The notes beneath the pieces are model-generated. The model ran no database searches, was not told the DNA's origin, and saw only the letters and a list, made by a program, of their open reading frames with translations. The position numbers and the translations under genes are program-made. A DNA stretch of 51,968 nt from Oscillospiraceae bacterium (GTDB lineage: Bacteria; Bacillota; Clostridia; Oscillospirales; Butyricicoccaceae): positions 1-51,968 of the forward strand of contig SVKN01000006.1 in assembly GCA_015068445.1 (NCBI GenBank), given 5' to 3'. Every line of letters starts with the position of its first letter. Positions within the stretch are counted from its first letter, which is position 1. Shown here piece after piece: positions 39,924-46,571 of this stretch.

Positions 39924-40832
39924 TTAGGACTGTGAAATAAGGGTCAACTGTCCAGTTGATGTTATGTCGACCTGAATGTTTTTCATTTGTATTGTGTTGC
40001 CAGAAAAGGATATCGAAAGCCCTGCCGGGAAACTAACAGAGAACTGAGCCGAACTTGTGACCATACCAAAACTGAAACCAAAAGTAACATTTGAAAGGTT
40101 ATTTGAGGTGTTTGGCCCAACTGCTAAGGTAACGGATCCACTTTCAGCTAAAACTGGACCAGGCGATTTTAATCGCAGGACTGGAACAACAGCATGATGA
40201 TTGGCATTCAAAACATTAAAAGACGGATGGTCGCTGTTACAGTAAACACCTGATCCAGTGTAATAATACGCTACAGTCGCATCGCTATCATTGCTTTTGA
40301 ATTGAGTAACTATGTTATAACCTTGTGAATTATTTCCTTCCCAAGTCATAGCAACAACATCAGTATACGCAGATAATTGAGGCGTCGAGCTCCATTGCCA
40401 ATTGAAACGAGCAATGATTTTAGACGAGGAAGCGTACATACAGTATACAGCACCAGAAAGTGATGCCATTATTTTCCTCAACTGAGGATTCTTTTCTAAC
40501 GGGCTTCCATCATATTTTTTGAGCGTTTCAATTTGATCTGATGTATAGTGATATAAAGTGGCTAATTCATTTGAGGTTAGTTGTGAACGCTGTAGCAGTT
40601 CTCTTTCGGGTGTTCTATCGATCATGGCCTCGATGTCTTTTTGGGAATAACCGCGCTCAAGTAGTTGTTTACTGAGTTCAGTACGGCCTTGAATAATTGC
40701 GTCATATTCAGACGCTTCAAATGTTATTTTTTCACGTTCAATTTTGATTGATTCACTCTTTGCGTGAATTGGAAACGCAAACGTGAGAGACATAACAATG
40801 AACAGGGTTAAGAAACGTTTTACTGTTTTCAT
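39924..40832 (-). CDS. Secreted protein of unknown function (cargo of the sigma cassette)
   Basis: 302 residues with a signal peptide (RFLTLFIVMSLTFAFPIHA). Residues about 40-125 are helical and contain ELATLYHYTSDQIETLKKYDG, seen in several clostridial exported proteins that I cannot name; residues about 130-302 are beta-rich with FNWQWSS, VVAMTWEG and AVVPVLRLKS. No protease or nuclease motif was found. ATG 40832 follows AGGAGG at 10 bases. The gene is clearly AT-richer than the chromosome. It follows small secreted paralog 2 by 50 bases and is in the same position as the C70 protease in the other cassette. Confidence 0.75.
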   Translation of the reverse strand: MKTVKRFLTLFIVMSLTFAFPIHAKSESIKIEREKITFEASEYDAIIQGRTELSKQLLERGYSQKDIEAMIDRTPERELLQRSQLTSNELATLYHYTSDQIETLKKYDGSPLEKNPQLRKIMASLSGAVYCMYASSSKIIARFNWQWSSTPQLSAYTDVVAMTWEGNNSQGYNIVTQFKSNDSDATVAYYYTGSGVYCNSDHPSFNVLNANHHAVVPVLRLKSPGPVLAESGSVTLAVGPNTSNNLSNVTFGFSFGMVTSSAQFSVSFPAGLSISFSGNTIQMKNIQVDITSTGQLTLISQS

Positions 40833-40882
40833 AGTACACTATCCTCCTCATTGTGATTTCCTGTAGAGCTGGGGCCTTTACG

Positions 40883-41284
40883 CTAGTTGCTTGTCACTGT
40901 CGTGCTTTCCGTGCCGGAACTGTACCACACCTTGACGGACGCCTTGGCGCGATAGGTCGCGCCGGAAATTGCGCTGGTGCTCAGGTCAAGCTCAGCGTAG
41001 TCGCCGTTCTCCTGGTTTGTGTCTGACGTCACGTTGACCCAGCTGCTGCCGGACCGGCGCTGGATCGTCAATGTGATCTGACATTTGGTAACGCGGCTGT
41101 CGCCTTGTACATACCCCTCGGCATACACGGTGCCGCCGGACACATAGCAATAGCATTCTGCGTCCTCGATGTATGTCCAATTCGGATGATCGACGGGCGG
41201 CTGCGCGGCAAAAGCCGTTGTGAGTGAGAACAGGACAGCAACAACGGACAACACCGCAAGAACTCTCTGCGTGGACTTTTTCAT
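40883..41284 (-). CDS. Small secreted beta-rich protein, paralog 2
   Basis: 133-residue exported protein: signal peptide (RVLAVLSVVAVLFSLTTAFA), then AECYCYVSGGTVYAEGYVQG, CQITLTIQRRSGSSW and YRAKASVKVWYSSGTE. It differs from paralog 3 (45986) at about 11 of 133 positions and more widely from paralog 1 (37265). Three Cys are present in the mature part. ATG 41284 lies 8 bases after AGGAGG. The ECF-type promoter 41320-41352 is directly upstream, nested between the anti-sigma gene and this one. Function unknown. Confidence 0.82.
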   Translation of the reverse strand: MKKSTQRVLAVLSVVAVLFSLTTAFAAQPPVDHPNWTYIEDAECYCYVSGGTVYAEGYVQGDSRVTKCQITLTIQRRSGSSWVNVTSDTNQENGDYAELDLSTSAISGATYRAKASVKVWYSSGTESTTVTSN

Positions 41285-41319
41285 TCTTTTCACCTCCTTC
41301 CGCTATTTGTCCTTTCACC

Positions 41320-41352
41320 CTATATAACGAATGAGAAGGCCGAAAATGGACA
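41320..41352 (-). promoter_or_regulatory. ECF-type promoter of small secreted paralog 2
   Basis: Minus-strand TGTCCATTTT (41343-41352), 13 bases, CGTTATATAG (41320-41329). Confidence 0.78.
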
Positions 41353-41388
41353 AGGGTTTTTCCATAAACTTTGTTTTCTACGTTTTCA

Positions 41389-42078
41389 CTAATTCAAAAC
41401 AATATTTTCGGCGATTCTGCACAGTGTTTCTTGATCCAACACATGCGTCGTCAGGCGGAGCAGATAGTTGTCCACAGACCATTGGAGGGTCAATCGGTCG
41501 CCTTTAACCCCGAGCTGCGCTTGCTGTCCGTTGATTTCCACCGTGAAGAACTGCACATTTTCAGAATCATATTGCAGAGTGAAAGAGCTATCCTCACGTA
41601 TTCTGAACACGTCCGCACGCAGCCTGTCTGCGTTGTCAAATATGATACGCTCGTGATTTGACAATTCGCTCGTACGGCGCCGCTCCGTTTCTTCCATCCC
41701 TTCCGGCAGCCAGCCGAAGGTGACGGTTTTCATCTCGCCGTCGTCCGGGACGTCGGTTTCGAAGTGCTGCTCGGTGTACAGGGGGTTGATCTGCTGATAG
41801 ACCGTCACAAGGCCGAGGCGAAGCGTGCGGAACAGGGGCATATCGGCGGAGAACGCTGCCGCCGTCAGCAGCGCGGCGATCACGGCGGCTGCCAGCGCGA
41901 AGCGGGCGGCGCGGCTCATGGAGCGGAAAGGCTTTGCCGCCTGACGGCGCAGGGGCCGCATGGCGTCGTGGTGCGATGCGGAGAACGCGTGATGCGGCGA
42001 CGAGGCGGGGGCGGGGAGACTGTCCAGCCACGCGGCGGCGTAAGCGTCCATAACGGAGCGGGCCTTCTTATCTGTCAA
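41389..42078 (-). CDS. Membrane anti-sigma factor (DUF4367-type)
   Basis: 229 residues. A cytoplasmic N-terminus (MTDKKARSVMDAYAAAWLDS), one transmembrane helix (about 60-80, FALAAAVIAALLTAAAFSA) and an outer DUF4367-like domain (FGWLPEGME, AQLGVKGDRLTLQWSVDNYL, LCRIAENIVL). Its ATG overlaps the end of the ECF sigma gene by 11 bases, the standard arrangement of an ECF sigma and its anti-sigma. It presumably holds the sigma at the membrane until an outside signal acts on the C-terminal domain. Paralog of 37771. Confidence 0.87.
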   Translation of the reverse strand: MTDKKARSVMDAYAAAWLDSLPAPASSPHHAFSASHHDAMRPLRRQAAKPFRSMSRAARFALAAAVIAALLTAAAFSADMPLFRTLRLGLVTVYQQINPLYTEQHFETDVPDDGEMKTVTFGWLPEGMEETERRRTSELSNHERIIFDNADRLRADVFRIREDSSFTLQYDSENVQFFTVEINGQQAQLGVKGDRLTLQWSVDNYLLRLTTHVLDQETLCRIAENIVLN

Positions 42079-42583
42079 CGTCGATCCCCTCCTCCCTGAG
42101 CTTTTCGGCCAGCCGCGCCTTGGCGCGGGTGATGGCCTTGGCCACGGCGGCCGGCTTTTTGTTCTGCATATGCGCGATCTCCTTTACAGTCAGTCCGGTG
42201 TGGAAGCGGAGCAGCAGCAGGTCCCGGTCCTCGGGCGTCAGCGCCTGCACGGCGCGGACGGCGCCGCCTTCCTCCGGGGCGGGGAAGACGTCGGGGTCCT
42301 CCAGCATCAGCGGTTCCAGCCTGCGCCTGCGCCGAAGGTCGATGGCCCGGTTCCGGGCCACGGTCAGCAGAAAGGCGCGTGTTCTGCTGTCCCGCGCATC
42401 CCGGAACCGATGCAGGACCTGCAAAAGGGCAAAAAAGGCATCGTGAACCACATCCTCGGCTTCTGTTTCACTGCCGAGGACGCGGAATGCCGTATGATAG
42501 ACTTCATCGCCGTACAGCGAATAGATCTCGTCGAACAGCGAACGACCGGCCGGATCGTCCGCCAACGCCAGCGAGAACAGCAT
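42068..42583 (-). CDS. ECF-type RNA polymerase sigma factor
   Basis: 171 residues with both core regions: region 2 (about 17-85, LYGDEVYHTAFRVLGSETEA and AEDVVHDAFFALLQVLHRF, then FLLTVARNRAIDLRRRRR) and region 4 (about 112-165, ALTPEDRDLLLLRFHTGLTV and HMQNKKPAAVAKAITRAKA). ATG 42583 lies 8 bases after AAAGGAGG. It is preceded by the ECF-type promoter at 42609-42641, which also occurs before three other genes, so autoregulation of a small regulon is likely. First gene of the sigma/anti-sigma cassette. Confidence 0.92.
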   Translation of the reverse strand: MLFSLALADDPAGRSLFDEIYSLYGDEVYHTAFRVLGSETEAEDVVHDAFFALLQVLHRFRDARDSRTRAFLLTVARNRAIDLRRRRRLEPLMLEDPDVFPAPEEGGAVRAVQALTPEDRDLLLLRFHTGLTVKEIAHMQNKKPAAVAKAITRAKARLAEKLREEGIDVDR

Positions 42584-42608
42584 AGGCGCGCCTCCTTTGC
42601 CCTCTCAC

Positions 42609-42641
42609 CCTATATAACGAATGAGAAGGCCGAAAATGGAC
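42609..42641 (-). promoter_or_regulatory. ECF-type promoter of the sigma factor gene
   Basis: Minus-strand TGTCCATTTT (42632-42641), 13 bases, CGTTATATAG (42609-42618). The DNA from about 42609 to 42682 is nearly identical to 46423-46496 upstream of small secreted paralog 3. Confidence 0.8.
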
Positions 42642-42700
42642 AGGCAAAGCTGAAAAAAGTTGAGATTCTCTGCTTTGCACAAAAGGAGTTGGGCAAAATG

Positions 42701-42726
42701 AAAAACCGATCCCGGCGGTGGGATCG
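42701..42726 (-). terminator. Terminator after the degraded gene
   Basis: Minus-strand CGATCCC / GGGATCG stem followed by GTTTTTC, between the gene remnant and the sigma promoter; it insulates the sigma cassette from the upstream cassette. Confidence 0.75.
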
Positions 42727-42746
42727 ATTTTCTCATTGATTGGCAA

Positions 42747-42880
42747 TCAAACAACAAGTGGTTTGGAAATCTTGATATTCTGTTTTCCATCAGAAACCTT
42801 GATCTTGATCCACGAGCAATCTGCATCATTGGGGAGCTGTACCGTTGATGACCAACGCGCGTGACAGTCGATGCATCATG
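42747..42880 (-). pseudogene. Remnant of a small protein gene
   Basis: A good ribosome-binding site (GGAGGTTATTCC) precedes ATG 42880, but that frame ends after 17 codons. A shift of +1 opens a frame to the stop at 42747 that reads like real protein (VQLPNDADCSWIKIKVSDGK, then ISKPLVV), followed by a proper terminator. It lies downstream of repeat R2. Best read as a gene broken by a frameshift; parent family not recognised. Confidence 0.5.
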
Positions 42881-42899
42881 GAATAACCTCCGCTACCAT

Positions 42900-43048
42900 A
42901 TTGACTGCCGACAACTGTAAATTGTTCCCTGTCAGGGAGAGGAAGCATAAAACCGGCCGTTTGCACAGGCTGGTTTGGCAGAATTGACGAGGCTTGTAAA
43001 CAAAAGGGATAAGGGTTGCCGCGCGGAGAGGCCTCCGCGCGGCGGGAA
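42900..43048. repeat. Intergenic repeat R2 (about 149 bp)
   Basis: Second copy of R1 (39567-39714), including the GCCGCGCGGA / TCCGCGCGGC hairpin at 43018-43043. It ends 5 bases after the stop of the gene at 43054 on the minus strand, i.e. at a cassette end. Confidence 0.85.
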
Positions 43049-43053
43049 CAGCG

Positions 43054-43470
43054 TTATGAGTGCTCGACAATTTCTTCAATGACCTTTTGCAGCGTATCTG
43101 TGCCTGAGAGCCTGAACCGATGCATACCGTCTAAAACCCAGATAGAATGCGAGGGCAGGGCTGTGATCGAAGCACTGTAACTGTTGCCAAACAAACTCAA
43201 TCTCCAATCGCCTTTCGATGCTTCATAACCATGCTTGGCGGAAAACAGACCCGCCACGGAAACCTGCGTAAGAGCCGACTTGATCTGTTCGGTTTGTTCC
43301 GGGGTCAGGGTTATTTTGACCTTGTGCTCGTAATTGATCTCCATGCTGCAGTTATCGGGAATGGCCAAAACCCGCTGCCAAACGGAGTAAAGAAAGAGCC
43401 GATAACTTGCCCATACAACAAGGATCAGTACGATCACGATCAAAAAAAGCGTTACCTGTAGTTTGTTCAT
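43054..43470 (-). CDS. Single-pass membrane protein at the end of cassette 3
   Basis: 138 residues: one N-terminal helix (VTLFLIVIVLILVVWASYRLF) and an outward domain with NCSMEINYEHKVKITLTPEQ and SIWVLDGMHRFRLSG. Not recognised. Two adjacent ATG codons (43473 and 43470) follow AAGGG; I chose 43470. It overlaps the 3' end of the preceding open frame by about 119 bases. Its position matches that of 35609 in the protease cassette. AT-rich compared with the chromosome. Confidence 0.68.
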   Translation of the reverse strand: MNKLQVTLFLIVIVLILVVWASYRLFLYSVWQRVLAIPDNCSMEINYEHKVKITLTPEQTEQIKSALTQVSVAGLFSAKHGYEASKGDWRLSLFGNSYSASITALPSHSIWVLDGMHRFRLSGTDTLQKVIEEIVEHS

Positions 43471-44197
43471 CATCGATCCCTTCCCGTATGGTTGAGCCAT
43501 AATAATTATAAGTCCGATCGTGAACCAACACACTGTAATCCGATACCATTTTGGGAGTTGGCACTTCTTCGTTAATTGATGCAACAGGAGAATAGAAATG
43601 GGCAAACCAACTCTGGAGCGTGTTTGCTTTATCTGAATCGTAGGTAACAGCATTGTTCGACTTGTATGTGAAAACGAGATCGTCTGTTGAAAACGCTTCT
43701 ATAATTATGAGCGTTTTCGTATCTACCGGGTTCAGGATCACTTTCATCATACTTTTGAAGTCCGGATTACTGCGCTGATAATCTCTGAAAAAAAGACCGG
43801 TTTCGTCCAAGGCTCTCTCAATGGAAAGATAAACGACGTTATAACGAGAAGATTTGTCGCTTCCGTCGAAGAGCAATAAGTTCCCGTTTTCATTGGTCGT
43901 GATAAATTTTCCGGAAATATGAAACTCTTTCTTTTGAATCGTTCCCTTAAAAGATAGAGTGTTCCCTTTGATGGACGGGGTCGCTTTGATCTCTTCAGAG
44001 ATATATTCGCTGTGTGTGATATCGGTGCCAAGATTAAAGCCATATTCATCGATCTCGTCAATGACGGCAGTTTTTACCCTGATATCAGTTTCGGCTTCGG
44101 TTTGCGTCAGCACACGCTGCCCTTGTATCAATTTAACGCCGCACACAGTCAGCATCACAGCCATCGCCAGAAGCAGGAGAGCCTGAAAGCGTTTCAC
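43352..44197 (-). CDS. Membrane-anchored or secreted protein, 3' end possibly frameshifted
   Basis: 281 residues from GTG 44197, which lies 7-8 bases after AAGGGAG; a second GTG at 44206 is an alternative start. The N-terminal helix (ALLLLAMAVMLTVCGVKLI) is a signal or anchor; the rest contains KKEFHISGKFITTNENG and DTKTLIIIEAFSTDDLVF. Not recognised. The last 38 codons run through the start of the next gene in another frame and do not look protein-like, so the original stop was probably lost by a small insertion or deletion near the ribosome-binding site of that gene. Confidence 0.65.
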   Translation of the reverse strand: MKRFQALLLLAMAVMLTVCGVKLIQGQRVLTQTEAETDIRVKTAVIDEIDEYGFNLGTDITHSEYISEEIKATPSIKGNTLSFKGTIQKKEFHISGKFITTNENGNLLLFDGSDKSSRYNVVYLSIERALDETGLFFRDYQRSNPDFKSMMKVILNPVDTKTLIIIEAFSTDDLVFTYKSNNAVTYDSDKANTLQSWFAHFYSPVASINEEVPTPKMVSDYSVLVHDRTYNYYGSTIREGIDDEQTTGNAFFDRDRTDPCCMGKLSALSLLRLAAGFGHSR

Positions 44198-44280
44198 GGT
44201 CGTCACTCCCTTGATATTCTACCATACGTTATGATTAAACATCAATCATTTGTTCTTTAACTGCTCCACCGGCAAAAATG

Positions 44281-44315
44281 TTCCCGCTGCGCGAGGTTTG
44301 CCCGCGCGGCGGGAA
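44281..44315 (-). other. GC-rich hairpin between cassette 3 genes
   Basis: TTCCCGC...GCGGGAA arms with inner GCGCG/CGCGC pairs, 12 bases after the stop of the gene at 44327. Related to the hairpins of R1, R2 and 35568; a terminator or processing site. Confidence 0.5.
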
Positions 44316-44326
44316 TGGCTTGTCGA

Positions 44327-44815
44327 TCAGGACAAAGAGATAATGGAAATCGGTCTCAACTGATCGACTGCGCTTGCGCGGTCATAAACGCCGCCGACGA
44401 TGTACCGTCCCGTGTGAAACGAAAAAGTCGACGCTCCGTTGGTGTGCTGCTCTTTTATCCCTACGATGATGTGCCTGAGAAAGCGATCCGCCCAGAAGAT
44501 GCCGAAATGTATCTCCTCGGCCTCGCTGTTGTACACGATCCGCGACGATTTGCTCTTGCGGCAGTAGACCGGTTCGTCAAAAGGCTGATTTGTCATCTCG
44601 TAGCCCTCTGCAGCGATCGTGCCGATAAACGAATCAGCCTTAAAAAGGTTCAGATGATACCAACCGGAAACGGTCAGTTCTCTTTTGATCTCGACTTCGG
44701 GATCGTCCAGCGACAATTCGATCGCATTTTGGGTGAAGCGAACGGGGAAAGGGACGTTGAACAGAAGAAGAACAAGTGTCACAACCAAGAGCTTAAAACG
44801 GGATCCTTTGTACAT
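44327..44815 (-). CDS. Small secreted or membrane-anchored protein of an uncharacterised clostridial type
   Basis: 162 residues: an N-terminal helix (FKLLVVTLVLLLFNVPF) and an outer domain with LTVSGWYHLNLFKADSFIGT, a pattern (SGxYHxNLFxxDxFxGTI) I associate with small uncharacterised clostridial proteins. The end resembles their closing strand (GRYIVGGVYDRASA). The ATG is 3 bases after the stop of the 356-residue gene with no ribosome-binding site, so translation is coupled. Function unknown. Confidence 0.7.
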   Translation of the reverse strand: MYKGSRFKLLVVTLVLLLFNVPFPVRFTQNAIELSLDDPEVEIKRELTVSGWYHLNLFKADSFIGTIAAEGYEMTNQPFDEPVYCRKSKSSRIVYNSEAEEIHFGIFWADRFLRHIIVGIKEQHTNGASTFSFHTGRYIVGGVYDRASAVDQLRPISIISLS

Positions 44816-44818
44816 TTT

Positions 44819-45889
44819 TTAAAGCAATGATGTAAGTACACTCGTAATGTCAATCGTTTCTTCGCAAGGGAAATATCCAATAAGATTGTTGTAGCTAGAT
44901 ATTACGCGAGAATAGAAGCTTGCGTTTCCACTAAAACCAGGGGTGCTAGCAGTAATAAGAGTGCCAGATTCAAGAAGATCATTATACAGATATGCATAAT
45001 TGCTTATTTTGCCAATAGGATAATACAGATCATATCCTTGCTGTAACCGACTTTGTTCTGTTGTCGCCCAAGCGTAATAGGCATACCCTGGTATCCTGTT
45101 GTTAATATCCTTGATAAAGACTGTCCTAACATACAGTGTCCCTTTTACGCGAATATAAAATTCACTGTCAGATGCGTTGGAATATGTTACAGAGTAAGGA
45201 GGCGTATAAGCACTAAATATGGTGCTCATTAAATCATTTGCAACAGTGACAGCGGAATAAAAAGAGCCTTCGACAAAAACGTCACAGATTGATCGCAGAG
45301 TGTTGGCTGCCAATGATACCCAATTCATAGATCCGGTGAGATTATCAGGTTCTACCCAACTGGTTGTTATAGTCGTTGCTGAATCAGCATATAAAAACTT
45401 ATAACCATTATATGTTCCCAGAAGATTATACCTATTTTCCCAATATGCAGCATCACCAACACCTAACGTTGTAGCGCGCTCTGTGTCTGCAAATAAGTAA
45501 AAATTGATGCTTGATATCGTTACACCATGTCTTTTTAAATTGGCAGCTCGTTCTAATGTCGGCAAATACTCCATCTCATTAAATAGTAGAGCTTTCTCGT
45601 CTGAAACGACTTCTCTAATAACCATTGAAGATGTGGTAATTTCGATAGGCTCTGAGTGTCGTTCAAGCCGCAGCGCATCTTCGATTCTCCTATTTGCTTC
45701 TGATCTTAAATCCTGATCTTCATTATCCTCAAAGAGATAAGTCTGAAAAATCGGTGTATCAGAGAGTATTACTGATACTGATTCTGACATCGATTCTAAC
45801 CTTTCGCTGTCGGAGAATGCCATACAATTTGTCGAAACTATGCACAAGCAAAGGATAATGCTTACAATGGCAGTAATTCTTCTTTTCAT
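44819..45889 (-). CDS. Secreted protein of unknown function (cargo of cassette 3)
   Basis: 356 residues with a signal peptide (AIVSIILCLCIVSTNCMAF). The mature protein is rich in Ser, Thr, Tyr and Asn, typical of exported proteins, with RRIEDALRLERHSEPIEITT near the front and AYYAWATTEQSRLQQGYDLY near the back. I find no catalytic motif; a central hydrophobic helix-rich stretch (NWVSLAANTLRSICDVF) is present. ATG 45889 follows AAAAGGAG. It follows small secreted paralog 3, the same order as in the two other cassettes. Clearly AT-rich. Confidence 0.75.
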   Translation of the reverse strand: MKRRITAIVSIILCLCIVSTNCMAFSDSERLESMSESVSVILSDTPIFQTYLFEDNEDQDLRSEANRRIEDALRLERHSEPIEITTSSMVIREVVSDEKALLFNEMEYLPTLERAANLKRHGVTISSINFYLFADTERATTLGVGDAAYWENRYNLLGTYNGYKFLYADSATTITTSWVEPDNLTGSMNWVSLAANTLRSICDVFVEGSFYSAVTVANDLMSTIFSAYTPPYSVTYSNASDSEFYIRVKGTLYVRTVFIKDINNRIPGYAYYAWATTEQSRLQQGYDLYYPIGKISNYAYLYNDLLESGTLITASTPGFSGNASFYSRVISSYNNLIGYFPCEETIDITSVLTSLL

Positions 45890-45985
45890 TTTTACTCCTT
45901 TTGGTTATGCAACCTAAGTGTGATTAAAAACGTAATAGTGTGTGAAACAGACTATTGTAGAAATGCGCTCAAAAAAGTTCTTTTG

Positions 45986-46387
45986 TTAGTTGCTTGTAAC
46001 CGTCGTGCTTTCCGTACCCGAACTGTACCAGACCTTGACAGACGCTTTGGCGCGATAGGTCGCGCCGGAAATCGCGCTGGCAGTCAGGTCGAGCTCCGCA
46101 TAATTATCGTACTCCAGATTGGTGTCGGACGTCACATTGACCCAACTGCTGCCGGACTGACGCTGGATCGTCAGCGTGATTTGGCTCTTGGTGACGCGGC
46201 TGTCGCCTTGTACATACCCCTCGGCATACACGGTGCCCCCGGACACATAACAATAGCATTCTGCGTCTTCGATGTATGTCCAATTCGGATGATCGATGGG
46301 CGGCTGCGCGGCAAAGGCCGTAGTGAGAGAGAACAGGACAGCGGCAACGGACAACACCGCAAGAACTCTCTGCATGGACTTCTTCAT
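45986..46387 (-). CDS. Small secreted beta-rich protein, paralog 3
   Basis: 133-residue exported protein nearly identical to paralog 2 (about 11 substitutions), with signal peptide RVLAVLSVAAVLFSLTTAFA and the segments AECYCYVSGGTVYAEGYVQG and YRAKASVKVWYSSGTE. The third Cys of paralogs 1 and 2 is Ser here (RVTKSQITL). ATG 46387 lies 8 bases after AGGAGG. First gene of cassette 3, directly after the ECF-type promoter at 46423; there is no sigma or anti-sigma gene in this cassette, so the sigma at 42068 presumably acts in trans. Confidence 0.82.
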   Translation of the reverse strand: MKKSMQRVLAVLSVAAVLFSLTTAFAAQPPIDHPNWTYIEDAECYCYVSGGTVYAEGYVQGDSRVTKSQITLTIQRQSGSSWVNVTSDTNLEYDNYAELDLTASAISGATYRAKASVKVWYSSGTESTTVTSN

Positions 46388-46422
46388 TCTTATCACCTCC
46401 TTCCGCTATTTGTCCTCTCACC

Positions 46423-46455
46423 CTATATAACGAATGAGAAGGCCGAAAATGGACA
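46423..46455 (-). promoter_or_regulatory. ECF-type promoter of cassette 3
   Basis: Minus-strand TGTCCATTTT (46446-46455), 13 bases, CGTTATATAG (46423-46432). Identical in sequence to the sigma gene promoter, including about 40 further upstream bases. Confidence 0.8.
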
Positions 46456-46515
46456 GGCAAAGCTGAAAAAAGTTGAGATTCTCTGTTTTGCACAAACAGG
46501 AATATGCAGATCGAC

Positions 46516-46553
46516 AAAACAAAAACAGCCTCCCGCGGGGGAGGCTGTTTTTT
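46516..46553 (-). terminator. Terminator of glnA
   Basis: AACAGCCTCCC / GGGAGGCTGTT-type stem with T runs on both sides, 19 bases past the glnA stop on the minus strand. Confidence 0.85.
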
Positions 46554-46571
46554 GTGAGTCTAAAGCGACGA

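Noticed and set aside
42876..42878. In-frame TGA read as selenocysteine joining an upstream frame to the remnant at 42747
   Set aside because: The upstream frame lies in the non-coding repeat R2 and no SECIS-like stem was seen; frameshift decay is simpler.
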